A stretch of 63,460 bases of DNA from an uncultured Bacteroidia bacterium (GTDB lineage: Bacteria > Bacteroidota > Bacteroidia > Bacteroidales > UBA932), in NCBI GenBank assembly GCA_902801885.1, contig CADCJX010000013.1, positions 1 to 63,460 on the forward strand, read 5' to 3'. This document shows, one piece after another, positions 53,605 through 62,253 of the stretch (its first letter is position 1; every line of letters starts with the position of its first letter). Below the pieces are notes generated by a model. That model saw only the letters and a list, made by a program, of their open reading frames with translations, was not told where the DNA came from and made no database searches. A program made the position numbers and the translations under genes.

Positions 53605-54978
53605 ATGGCGACTATTGTTTATTCTCTTTCGGCTAAGAAAGACAAGACTACGGGGAAGCAGGAAATCCTGATGCGCTTCTTCCATGGCCGGCTAAACCAG
53701 CGGGCTAAAACAAATCTTTTCACCATAGCAAAGTATTGGGACGAAAAGAACCAGTGTAACAAGATTCCAAAGATCCGGTTCATGTCCGAGGAAAAGGCTG
53801 TTCTTGTCAAGGGTCTCCAGCAAGTGAATAAGGAATTGGAAGAGATTTCCACCTTCATCCAGGAGGAATTCATTAAAGCTGGCGCCGGAAAGGTTGAGCT
53901 TGTGGATAAGTGGCTTTCTTCTAAACTGCTGGATCGCATCAAGATTCCCAAAGGAGAACGAAAGACTACGGTGCACAATTCGACCATCTCTACATTGGCG
54001 CACTTCATTGAGGTGCACGATATCTCTGAATCCCAGAAGCGACAGTACAAAGTCTTATTTCGGGCGCTCCAGCGATTCACACTTTATACCGGTACAAGCA
54101 TTGAACTGGATGACCTGACGGCTGATACTTTGAGAGCATTCGCCGATTACCTCGCGACCGAACATCAGTTCATCGGCAAGGATAAGGAAGGGAAGCCTAT
54201 CATCATCGACAGCCGCTATCAGGAAGTCTATGAGCAGGTCCCCGAGTGCCGGTTCCCGAAGCCGCGCGGGAAGAATGACATCATCGGAACCATGTCACGC
54301 TTCCGCACCTTTGTCAAATGGGCCAAGAAGAACCACCTAACCTCCAACGAACCTTTCGAGGAATATGAGATCGGACAGCCGATGTACGGGACACCATTCT
54401 ACATTACAAAGGAGGAACGGAACCTTCTGTATGCGGCGAAGTTCCCGAATAATCCGGGGCTTGAAGTCCAGCGTGACATCTTCGTCTTTCACTGCTTTAT
54501 CGGTTGCCGGGTTGGCGACCTTCTCCAGATGAAAAAGAGCAACGTGATAAACGGAGCCATCGAATATGTCCCCCGGAAAACCAAGGAAGGGCGACCTATC
54601 ACGGTCCGGGTTCCATTGGGCCCTACTGCACTGGAGATTCTGGAGCGCTATCCGGACGTTAAAGGAGACCGCCTCCTTCCCTTCATCAGTTCCCAGAAAT
54701 ACAATGACAACATCAAGAAGATGCTGAGGCTTGCCGGAATAGACCGGAAAGTAACGGTCATCAACTCCCTTACCCGAGAAGAAGAGCAACACCCCATCTG
54801 GGAAGTTGCCAGCTCCCATATGGCCCGTCGTGTTCTTGTCGGGAATCTCTACAAGGAACTCAAGGATCCCAACCTCATAGCCAAGATTTCCGGCCATGTC
54901 GAGAACTCCAAAGCTTTCAACCGTTACCGCAGCATTGATGAGGAAATGGCCAAGGAAGTCATTCTCAAGTTAGAGTAA
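53605..54978 (+). CDS. Tyrosine-type site-specific integrase of element B
   Basis: 457 residues. The N-terminal ~100 residues are an arm-type DNA-binding domain (IVYSLSAKKDKTTGKQEILM), then a SAM-like core-binding domain (~110-265, RQYKVLFRALQRFTLYTG), then the catalytic domain: Arg in FIGCRVGDLLQMKK, Lys in VPRKTKEGRPIT, HxxR in SSHMARRVLVGN, His in KISGHVENSKAF and Tyr in FNRYRSI. This three-part layout is that of NBU and conjugative-transposon integrases. It stands at the left end of element B and reads inward. Confidence 0.93.
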   Translation: MATIVYSLSAKKDKTTGKQEILMRFFHGRLNQRAKTNLFTIAKYWDEKNQCNKIPKIRFMSEEKAVLVKGLQQVNKELEEISTFIQEEFIKAGAGKVELVDKWLSSKLLDRIKIPKGERKTTVHNSTISTLAHFIEVHDISESQKRQYKVLFRALQRFTLYTGTSIELDDLTADTLRAFADYLATEHQFIGKDKEGKPIIIDSRYQEVYEQVPECRFPKPRGKNDIIGTMSRFRTFVKWAKKNHLTSNEPFEEYEIGQPMYGTPFYITKEERNLLYAAKFPNNPGLEVQRDIFVFHCFIGCRVGDLLQMKKSNVINGAIEYVPRKTKEGRPITVRVPLGPTALEILERYPDVKGDRLLPFISSQKYNDNIKKMLRLAGIDRKVTVINSLTREEEQHPIWEVASSHMARRVLVGNLYKELKDPNLIAKISGHVENSKAFNRYRSIDEEMAKEVILKLE

Positions 54979-54984
54979 CATTTA

Positions 54985-55016
54985 TTTGAATAAGGAAAGA
55001 GGTTTTTCTAACTTTG
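54985..55016 (+). promoter_or_regulatory. Promoter of the AlbA_2 gene
   Basis: TTTG (54985-54988), 20 bases, TAACTTTG (55009-55016): a perfect match. Transcription would start near 55023, which excludes the in-frame ATG at 54986 and supports the start at 55040. Confidence 0.7.
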
Positions 55017-55039
55017 TAATTATCAACAGACCATGTATT

Positions 55040-56833
55040 ATGGGAAAGATTAATATACCGGATCTTCTTCTTTATGGAGAACGAATGACACTTGAATGCA
55101 AAACAGCCAAAAGCGCTTTGCCCAAATCCGTGTGGGAGACTTATTCATCTTTCTGTAACACAGAAGGAGGAGTAGTGCTTTTAGGCATAGAAGAGAATTT
55201 AGAAGAGTTTAATCGCAGTAAACGATTCAGTGTCTCCGGAGTGAAGAATCCGGCTAAAATGATTAAAGAGCTTTGGGACACAATAAACAGTGATAAAGTC
55301 AATGTCAATTTATTGAGAGACGAAGATGTGTACGAGGAGAGTGTATCCGGTGTATCCGTCGTAGTCATCATTATTCCGCAGGCAGAATACCTTGCCAGAC
55401 CCGTTTTCATTAATGGGAATCCATTCAAGGGGACTTTCAAGAGGAACTTTGAGGGAGATTACCATTGCTCTGAATCCGAAGTAAAAGCCATGTTTCGAGA
55501 TTCCAATGAAGATGGGAATGATGGAACTCTGTTGGAGCATTATACAATAGAAGATATTGATCTTGACGCTCTTCATGGGTATAGAAATCGATTTCAAAGC
55601 CAGAATCCCGATCATGTCTGGAATGCTGACGACGATAAAACATTCCTCCGGAATTTTGGTTGTTTAGGAAAAGATCGGAATACTGGAAAAGAGTGGCTTA
55701 CAATTGCCGGGTTGATGATGTTTGGTAAGGGTCTTTCTGTTCGAGAACGCTTCTCGAATATACGCATGGATTACATCGACCAGACTAATCTTATGCCGGA
55801 TAGTCGCTGGAGTGATCGGCTCACCTACGATGGACGCTGGGAGAATAATCTATACAATTTTTACTCTCTAGTTATCCCAAAGCTTACCTTTGACCTTAAA
55901 CGTCCATTTATTTTAAAAGGGATAGAAAGAGAAGATGATACCCCTGTTCATAAGGCAATACGTGAGGCGTTTACAAATATGATTATTCACTCAGACCTTA
56001 TGATTACGGGGGTGTTGAAAATCATCAAGATGGATCATTGCTTCATTTTTTCTAACCCAGGAACGCTTAAGTTGCCCTTGGAGCGCATATACCATGGAGG
56101 CGCTTCAAAAGCTAGAAATCCGAGACTTCAGAATTTATTGAGGATGATTGGATTGGGAGAGAATCTCGGATCGGGTTTCCCGACGATTCTATCTGCTTGG
56201 AAACAGGAAAAGTGGAAAACGCCCGATTTACGAGAGGACTATGACCTCCGACAAGTTGACTTAAGACTATGGATGGTCTCTCTCTTTCCTAAAGAGGCGA
56301 TAGAAGAGCTTCAAAATCGGTTTGGAAATAGTTTTGATGCGCTTTCTGCTAATGAGCAAGCTGTTCTAGTGACAGCTCTGCTAGAGAGTGAAGTCAATAG
56401 CCCTCGTATTCAGAATCTATTGGATTTGAATATGATAGAAGTTGGAAAGTTATTGTTTCATTTAACGAACACGGGCTATTTAATATCGGCAGGAAGAGGA
56501 CGGGGAACTACTTATAGCGTTTGTCACTCTTCTGCAATTAGTGTTAATCCGCATCATCCAATTAACATTAACGAAGCAGAAATTAACATTAAGGATCCGG
56601 AGATTAACACTAAGGATCGCCAAACCATAGGTTTCTTGCGCGAAAGAGTTCTTGAGTACTGCAAAACACCGCATACTGCAAAAGATATACTCTCTCACAT
56701 AGAAAGATCTTATCAATACCGTAATGTCCAAGTGTTTATCAAAGCATTGGTAGAGCAGGGTAAACTCGTTCCAGAAAATGTTAACATTAAACGTAATGTT
56801 AAATATGTCGTCTCGGATGACTTTAGAGGATAA
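55040..56833 (+). CDS. AlbA_2 (Schlafen-like) putative DNA-binding/ATP-binding protein
   Basis: 597 residues. The N-terminal AlbA_2 domain is clear: ERMTLECKTAKSALPKSVWE, SFCNTEGGVVLLGIEE. A central part at ~250-420 fits the HATPase_c_4-like region of these proteins (VHKAIREAFTNMIIHSDLM, IIKMDHCFIFSNPGTL, RNPRLQNLLRMIGLGENLGS). The C-terminus has winged-helix-like segments joined by a linker of 7-residue repeats. Proteins of this type are widespread, often on mobile elements, and several defence systems use AlbA_2/Schlafen domains. It is AT-rich compared with its chromosome neighbours. It is the first cargo gene of element B and is followed by a KAP NTPase gene. Confidence 0.85.
   Translation: MGKINIPDLLLYGERMTLECKTAKSALPKSVWETYSSFCNTEGGVVLLGIEENLEEFNRSKRFSVSGVKNPAKMIKELWDTINSDKVNVNLLRDEDVYEESVSGVSVVVIIIPQAEYLARPVFINGNPFKGTFKRNFEGDYHCSESEVKAMFRDSNEDGNDGTLLEHYTIEDIDLDALHGYRNRFQSQNPDHVWNADDDKTFLRNFGCLGKDRNTGKEWLTIAGLMMFGKGLSVRERFSNIRMDYIDQTNLMPDSRWSDRLTYDGRWENNLYNFYSLVIPKLTFDLKRPFILKGIEREDDTPVHKAIREAFTNMIIHSDLMITGVLKIIKMDHCFIFSNPGTLKLPLERIYHGGASKARNPRLQNLLRMIGLGENLGSGFPTILSAWKQEKWKTPDLREDYDLRQVDLRLWMVSLFPKEAIEELQNRFGNSFDALSANEQAVLVTALLESEVNSPRIQNLLDLNMIEVGKLLFHLTNTGYLISAGRGRGTTYSVCHSSAISVNPHHPININEAEINIKDPEINTKDRQTIGFLRERVLEYCKTPHTAKDILSHIERSYQYRNVQVFIKALVEQGKLVPENVNIKRNVKYVVSDDFRG
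56561..56613 (+). repeat. 21-base tandem repeats in the AlbA_2 gene linker
   Basis: ATTAACATTAA (56561), ATTAACATTAA (56582) and ATTAACACTAA (56603) recur with a 21-base period and encode INxxxxE heptads. The same motif forms a perfect inverted repeat (TTAACATTA/TAATGTTAA) at 56781-56802 near the gene end. Confidence 0.7.
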
Positions 56834-56884
56834 ATAATTCTATTTTGAAAAAGAGATTGGCGAACGACCATCCTCAGAAGTGAC

Positions 56885-56992
56885 ATGATTGCCACAAAAG
56901 AGACCACTGCAATCAAAAGAGATGGACGCGCAACTACGCCTTCGGAAATAGAAACCATCGGCGAGGCTCGTCTTTTACTTAATCCCGAATAG
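56885..56992 (+). CDS. Possible small protein or gene remnant between AlbA_2 and KAP genes
   Basis: 35 codons from ATG to TAG (begins MIATKETTAIKRDGRATTPS). The composition is less AT-rich than its neighbours, and the frame is open back to 56849. It may be the tail of a lost gene. I see no promoter and recognise no family. The rest of the 196-base gap shows nothing else. Confidence 0.25.
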   Translation: MIATKETTAIKRDGRATTPSEIETIGEARLLLNPE

Positions 56993-57029
56993 AATCATTT
57001 GTGAAATAGAATTGTAATATCATTTTTAT

Positions 57030-60000
57030 ATGAATAAGAGAGCAGAGTTTTTGTCGAATAGGCCTCTTGGAAAAGATCTCTTAGACGGGCAGTCACAGGA
57101 TTATGTCGCACTGGCTATCAAGAGACACATTGAGGAAGTGGATGCTAAGAAGGACGATGAAAATGCCCTTCCGCGTATTATTGGGGTTGAAGGATCCTGG
57201 GGGTCTGGTAAATCCAACATGCTTCTTCAGTTGCAGGAGAAACTGAAGTCAAATTACTATTTTTTCACATATGATGCTTGGGGGAACCAAGAGGATTTAC
57301 AGCGTCGGTCAATCTTGGAGTCGCTCACTGATGAATTGATTCAGAAGGAGATGCTTGTAAAGGACACCCAAATTAAGGTTCTGGATACAGATTTAGATAA
57401 AGAGCCAACAATCATGCGATGCAGTTGGAAGAGGAGGCTCTTTTCACTGGTAGCTCGGAAATCAACAACTCATAATGTGACTATCCCCAAAATGGAGGGC
57501 TCTACCAAGGCGTTCGCCTTAATGCTATTGATCACAGCAATTGTACCAACATTGATGGCCGCAATGAAACCAGCAAATGTACCGTGTTGGTATCCATGGG
57601 CAGTATTGGGAGCAACACTATTTCCATTCTTTGTGTTTTTGATTTGTAAATGGGCAAACAAATGGAAGTGGAGCGTTATGTGGAAAATGTATCAGACAGG
57701 AGGGAAGACCGATACGGCGACCTATTCAATTAGTGAGTTGGAGCCCACGGTGACAGAGTTCAGAGAATGGATGAATGATTTGGCTGATTCTCTTATTTAT
57801 GGACAGCACTTGGTGATTGTTTTCGACAATATGGATCGACTTCCTAGAGAAAAAGTACGTCAGCTCTGGTCTTCCATTCAGACTTTCTTTGCAGGAAAAG
57901 ATTATAATAAGGTTTGGTGCATTATCCCGTTTGATAAAGACCATCTTGCTAATGCTTTTGCAGATGGGGATAGCGATGGTAGTAAAAAGATGCAACTTAC
58001 AAATTATTTCATCGAAAAAACATTCCCTGTCGTATATAGAATTCCTGCTCCCATCATTACTGACTACAGAGGCGTATTTAAAACGTTGTTTGGAAAGTCT
58101 TTTGGTGAAATGGAAGAGCAAGACTTAGTTAATCGATGCTACCGTTTAAAGTATCCAACACCCAATATGAGGGAGATGATTTCATTCATTAATAAATGTG
58201 TATCACAGTGCCATACGTGGGGAGATGAAATACGACTTACAAGCATTGCGTTATTTGAGTTGAATAAAGATATCATTTTCAAAGATAATAACCCGGATGA
58301 AGTCATAATTAATGGTGGGTATATGGGAGAGTTGGGGGGAGTTATTGATAATGATGATGTTTTACCGATAGAGATGTCTTCACTTGTATACGGCGTACCA
58401 AAGAAGAAATCTGCTCAGTTGCCTCTCAAAAACTTGATAGAGAAAACTCTTTCTACCAAAGAGTCATCATTATTTGACCAGTATGCGAACGAACAACTCG
58501 AGTTCTTTGTAATTCTGGATGAGGTGACAAGTAGAATGGATTCTGAATATCTTGATAATGCGGTGAATCATTTAGCTTCAATCAATAGAGAAAAGCTTTC
58601 AGATGAAAACCTTAAGCTACTGGATAAGGTATGGGCACGGTTGGGTCGTGTCTATGTTAAAAAGACTCAGAATGAGACATCTTTTAGAGACGAAGTCCAG
58701 TATTTGATAAAGAATTGCTCAGAGCAAGAGCTTAAGGAGAAGATAGCAACGAAATTTCTTGACTCATTTACAGCAGGAGAGAAAAACAATCATAAAGGGG
58801 AAGAATGGTACATGGTTTACAAAAATTACATGGCCTTTACAAAGGAGGCCGGACTTAATGTACCATTGCCGGAAAGAGTTTTGAATGCGGGAGACTTTTT
58901 TGACTATGTAATAGCAGCCGGGGAAGATTATAAGAATTATCCAATATCAGGAGGAAATGAAGATATTAATGCTACTGCGATAGAAAGGATTTCTCGAGGG
59001 ATTGATATCAAGTTATGGCTACAGCGACTGAAGGAAGATAAGAGGTTTGATTTTTCCGTATTACTTCTAGCTGCTAGAACTATGATTGAAGAAGGAACTG
59101 CTACTGATGGAAACATTGAGGCTGTTCTGCAGGTGTGCAAAGTTCTGTCTGAATCACCGCTGAAATTAAGCGTTAATCAGGCTTTTCTTGATAAATTATC
59201 ACATGAAGGTGGTGCATTATATGATCTCCAGGTATTGAGGGCTTTAGAGGGAAAAGAGATAAGCGGGGAAGATGATTCGTATTATGTAGAGATGGCCAAA
59301 ATTGCCTACTATTATACTGACACATTCGATATTTGGGACAAGACACTCTCATTTGGGACCCAGGTGATCGCAAAGATGATGAAGTGGCTTATTGAGAACA
59401 ACACGCATGTCGGTCAGCCAGATGGGATTAAGGATGTTTTAATCGATATGGCTAACATTGAGATACGTACAGATGTTGAACGTCAATTGCTCATAAGATT
59501 TGTTAATGACTGGGGTAAAGTTTCGCTCAATGATGTAGAGAAGAAAGATGCGATGCAGAGAGTGTTTGACAGTGAGATATGGTGTAAAGTTCTACTTGAG
59601 ACTGATTGCCCTCTCTCTAAAGCTATACTCGATAAGTATTATCGAGAGTTTAACTCCCAACCTCTGTCCTCGTTTATTAATCCAAATAATGCTTGGGTGT
59701 TACAGAATACCAGCTACTGGTTGCGTGTATTGATAGTTCTGATTGATAGCACGGAGTTTAAGCGCGCCTGTTCAGAGAAACTTGTTGAGATTTCAAGCCA
59801 TGTAATCGATGGAATTTGTTCAGGACAAATTACCGAAAGGCATGGTAATCTGGATTTGCAGCATAAACTAATGTCCTGGGCAAAGTTTGATGATGTGTCA
59901 ACTAAGGTAAATGACATGATGAGCAAATTTGGGAACGGACAATTGTCGATAACTGTATTTAAGTTCAAATCTCTTCATCACTATATTGAAAAGACAAGAG

Positions 60001-60239
60001 GGTATGAGACTCAATATCTTAATTATGTGTTAATGCCGATTATCGGAGATGCGGAAGTACAGAGTATTATTTTAGGGAATAAAGGTTTCTACGAATCGTT
60101 AATTCGAGACAATATCGACCAAGCTTCTGAGCTGAGGCTAGAGTTGATAAAACTTTACAAAGAGTCTACTAATGAGGATCTTAAGTCTATGATAGAAAGA
60201 TTAGAGATTCTCCCTTTGCAAAATACTGAAAAAGAGTAA
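57030..60239 (+). CDS. KAP family P-loop NTPase with inserted membrane segments
   Basis: 1069 residues. Walker A is IIGVEGSWGSGKSNMLLQL (~50-68); two membrane segments lie at ~162-212 (ALMLLITAIVPTLMAAM, WAVLGATLFPFFVFLIC); Walker B is LVIVFDNMDRLPREKVRQLW (~262-282), followed by VWCIIPFDKDHLANAF. An NTPase core with a membrane hairpin inserted between Walker A and B defines the KAP family. The remaining ~650 residues are mostly helical and unrecognised. KAP proteins include the F-plasmid PifA phage-exclusion protein and many defence-island genes. It is AT-rich and shares the cargo block with the AlbA_2 gene. A defence role is inference. Confidence 0.88.
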   Translation: MNKRAEFLSNRPLGKDLLDGQSQDYVALAIKRHIEEVDAKKDDENALPRIIGVEGSWGSGKSNMLLQLQEKLKSNYYFFTYDAWGNQEDLQRRSILESLTDELIQKEMLVKDTQIKVLDTDLDKEPTIMRCSWKRRLFSLVARKSTTHNVTIPKMEGSTKAFALMLLITAIVPTLMAAMKPANVPCWYPWAVLGATLFPFFVFLICKWANKWKWSVMWKMYQTGGKTDTATYSISELEPTVTEFREWMNDLADSLIYGQHLVIVFDNMDRLPREKVRQLWSSIQTFFAGKDYNKVWCIIPFDKDHLANAFADGDSDGSKKMQLTNYFIEKTFPVVYRIPAPIITDYRGVFKTLFGKSFGEMEEQDLVNRCYRLKYPTPNMREMISFINKCVSQCHTWGDEIRLTSIALFELNKDIIFKDNNPDEVIINGGYMGELGGVIDNDDVLPIEMSSLVYGVPKKKSAQLPLKNLIEKTLSTKESSLFDQYANEQLEFFVILDEVTSRMDSEYLDNAVNHLASINREKLSDENLKLLDKVWARLGRVYVKKTQNETSFRDEVQYLIKNCSEQELKEKIATKFLDSFTAGEKNNHKGEEWYMVYKNYMAFTKEAGLNVPLPERVLNAGDFFDYVIAAGEDYKNYPISGGNEDINATAIERISRGIDIKLWLQRLKEDKRFDFSVLLLAARTMIEEGTATDGNIEAVLQVCKVLSESPLKLSVNQAFLDKLSHEGGALYDLQVLRALEGKEISGEDDSYYVEMAKIAYYYTDTFDIWDKTLSFGTQVIAKMMKWLIENNTHVGQPDGIKDVLIDMANIEIRTDVERQLLIRFVNDWGKVSLNDVEKKDAMQRVFDSEIWCKVLLETDCPLSKAILDKYYREFNSQPLSSFINPNNAWVLQNTSYWLRVLIVLIDSTEFKRACSEKLVEISSHVIDGICSGQITERHGNLDLQHKLMSWAKFDDVSTKVNDMMSKFGNGQLSITVFKFKSLHHYIEKTRGYETQYLNYVLMPIIGDAEVQSIILGNKGFYESLIRDNIDQASELRLELIKLYKESTNEDLKSMIERLEILPLQNTEKE

Positions 60240-60463
60240 CGAGTCGTTTATATTAAGGAAACCGAACAGAATGAAAACGAATTAACCCAGTTTCTCATGC
60301 GGAAAAGGGATGTTTATCAAAAGTAGATCAAGACAAGAATAAGGGGGACATTTGCAATTATGATCTCAACAGAGGTCCTTAGTCGTAAATAATGCTTATT
60401 ATCTTCAACTAAAGAATAAGGTTTCGCTGTCCGCATAGTAGTTTGTTTTCTTTATTGCTAAAT
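60240..60463. other. Gap after the KAP gene
   Basis: These 224 bases contain no reading frame longer than a few codons, and I see no promoter, hairpin with a T run or repeat in them. Confidence 0.5.
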
Positions 60464-61216
60464 ATGAAAGACCGATCCAGGGCTAAGTTATTTGCTAAGT
60501 ATTATTACCAATGCAAGCTGCCGAAATGGGCAACTGTGTTGGGTGTTGTATTGCTCGCCTTTGGCATCATTGCGGCTGGTGTTACCGCCATCTTCCACGA
60601 TAAGTATTCGTCTATCTTTGGGGCGTGGGAGACCGCACTTACCAATGTTTGGTTCATTGCATTTGTTGCCTTGGTGGGTGTTGGAACATTAATCTCACTC
60701 GGTTATCCTCTTCTGACTGCGATAGGAGCCGGTCTTTGGGTGTTGTTCTCAAAGGAAGAACCGGAAGTGATAACGGAACAGCCCGCTTCTGAAACGCCTA
60801 TGGTCAAGGAAGAGGCTCCTTCCGTCGAAGAGAACGCTCCCGCAACCGAACAGCCAGAGCGAGTCATCATCAACGAGGCCCGCCTTCGTACCATCTTTAA
60901 CTCTGACTTTATGACTAGCTGGTCAGACGAGCCGGGTAAGATGTACGTTGACAAGGTCGTCGAAGACCTGCAATTCGTCCGGGATAATTATAAGCGCGGG
61001 GCCAGGGATAAAGTCCATTTTTCTGATAAAAACATCATCGAGATAGCTGATATCCTTCATAAGAACAGGTACTTTAAGAAGGTTACCAACTCTTTTACTG
61101 AATGGTGTTGCGCGTTGTTCGAATGTCTGTCTATCGACTTGCCCGAGCGTGATAATATCAAGAAACCGCAAGAGTATTCCGACCTCGTCAAGAAGCGTTT
61201 CTACTACCTTCTGTAA
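60464..61216 (+). CDS. Small two-pass membrane protein with cytoplasmic helical domain
   Basis: 250 residues from the ATG at 60464 (MKDRSRAKLFAKYYYQCKLP). Two membrane segments (WATVLGVVLLAFGIIAAGVT and WFIAFVALVGVGTLISLGYP) are followed by a Glu/Pro-rich linker (~105-135) and a helical C-terminal domain of ~110 residues (KMYVDKVVEDLQFVRDNYKR, FTEWCCALFECLSIDLPERD). I do not recognise the family; the C-terminal domain resembles accessory proteins of Bacteroidota mobile elements in general form only. It follows the KAP gene after 224 bases and ends at a strong terminator, so it may be the last cargo gene. Confidence 0.65.
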   Translation: MKDRSRAKLFAKYYYQCKLPKWATVLGVVLLAFGIIAAGVTAIFHDKYSSIFGAWETALTNVWFIAFVALVGVGTLISLGYPLLTAIGAGLWVLFSKEEPEVITEQPASETPMVKEEAPSVEENAPATEQPERVIINEARLRTIFNSDFMTSWSDEPGKMYVDKVVEDLQFVRDNYKRGARDKVHFSDKNIIEIADILHKNRYFKKVTNSFTEWCCALFECLSIDLPERDNIKKPQEYSDLVKKRFYYLL

Positions 61217-61220
61217 GGAA

Positions 61221-61266
61221 GAATAATCCGGAGTTTACCGGGAATAATCCGGAATTATAATCCGGA
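61221..61266. repeat. Direct repeats AATAATCCGGA in element B
   Basis: GAATAATCCGGA occurs at 61221-61232 and 61242-61253, and TATAATCCGGA ends at 61266. They lie between the cargo block and the replication/mobilization genes, where iterons or regulator sites could be. Confidence 0.5.
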
Positions 61267-61269
61267 CTG

Positions 61270-61310
61270 TGCTGGCAATTGATTGATTACCATTCAATTG
61301 CCGGCATTTT
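61270..61310 (+). terminator. Terminator of the cargo block
   Basis: TGCTGGCAATTGA (61270-61282) and TCAATTGCCGGCA (61294-61306) form a 13-base stem with one G-T pair, followed by TTTTCGTTT. Confidence 0.85.
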
Positions 61311-61474
61311 CGTTTAATCCCTTTCTTTGTTCTACCAAAAAATCTAATATATGTTTGTCACGGCCGTTCAGGAGCCGTGAGATTTCCGACCACGTTTTCC
61401 GGAGGCCCGATGCCAAGTGAGATCCCCATCGGAAAGGGGATCAAGAGAGGCAAAATCCATAAATCTTTTGTGTC

Positions 61475-61795
61475 ATGTACGAAAAGACATTGGACTTACT
61501 AGAGCTCCTCCGGGAATTTCCCGAAGCAAACCTGACCGTCCACGCCGGAGACTTGGGCCATTTCGCCCGGGAGCTCCTGGCCGAGGCCCGTCAGGACTTC
61601 GAACGCGAGCGCGCTGCGATCGCGGAGGAAAAGAAGGAGGAGTACTTCACTCCTGAGATGGTCAAGACCCTTCTCAGTATCTCGGAGAGCACGCTCTACC
61701 GAATGGCGAAGGCAAAGATCCTCATCCCTGTGTTTGTAGGCGGACAGAAGCGCTATCGGCGCTCCGACCTCGACAAGATCCTAAGCCCCTCGTAG
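61475..61795 (+). CDS. Excisionase-like HTH protein
   Basis: 106 residues. The N-terminal ~55 residues are a charged helix region (FARELLAEARQDFERERAAI). The C-terminal ~50 residues form a MerR/excisionase-type HTH_17 domain (YFTPEMVKTLLSISESTLYR, VGGQKRYRRSDLDKIL). Such proteins in Bacteroidota mobilizable elements assist excision or control the downstream replication and transfer genes. It is followed after 2 bases by the replication-type HTH gene. Confidence 0.8.
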   Translation: MYEKTLDLLELLREFPEANLTVHAGDLGHFARELLAEARQDFERERAAIAEEKKEEYFTPEMVKTLLSISESTLYRMAKAKILIPVFVGGQKRYRRSDLDKILSPS

Positions 61796-61797
61796 CG

Positions 61798-62253
61798 ATG
61801 CTTTACACGATCATCTATGATTTCATGTGGAAAGACCTGCGGCTCCGGGGCGCAGAGAAAGAAGTCTTTGCCGTAATCTATGGCTTCTGGAAGAAAGGAA
61901 AGGCTACGGTCGAGATCCCGATTCAGACGGTCATGGCGATTACCGGCCTCAGCCGGACATCGGTCATCCTGGCAAAAAGGAGTCTCATCGCCAGGAAGCT
62001 GATCGCCGCCCACGAAGTCAGTGGAAAGCCTTCCCGCTATGTAGTCCTGATTCCGGACCCGTGCGAAAACAAGACGGGTACAGAGTCTGAACGGAAACCC
62101 GTGCAAAAACAGAACGGGTACCGGTATCAAAACAACACGGGTGCAGAGACCGCACCCAAAATAAACAGTAATTATAAAACTAATTCTTATGAACGAAATA
62201 AATCAAATTGTATCAGTTCTTGTGAAGAATTCGATACTCCCGACAAGGAATGA
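61798..62253 (+). CDS. Replication-type HTH protein of element B
   Basis: 151 residues. A winged HTH fills residues ~5-85 (FMWKDLRLRGAEKEVFAVIY, TVMAITGLSRTSVILAKRSL, KLIAAHEVSGKPSRYVVLIP), of the HTH_36-like kind found at the N-terminus of phage and element replication-initiation proteins. The tail is hydrophilic and low in complexity (KPVQKQNGYRYQNNTG). Its last 65 bases overlap the DnaC-like gene in another frame. Together they resemble a DnaA/DnaC-type loading pair in which the HTH protein marks the origin. Confidence 0.75.
   Translation: MLYTIIYDFMWKDLRLRGAEKEVFAVIYGFWKKGKATVEIPIQTVMAITGLSRTSVILAKRSLIARKLIAAHEVSGKPSRYVVLIPDPCENKTGTESERKPVQKQNGYRYQNNTGAETAPKINSNYKTNSYERNKSNCISSCEEFDTPDKE

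Noticed and set aside
54986-55039. An earlier start for the AlbA_2 protein
   Set aside because: A perfect promoter at 54985-55016 would lie inside the coding region, and the added residues do not belong to the AlbA_2 domain.
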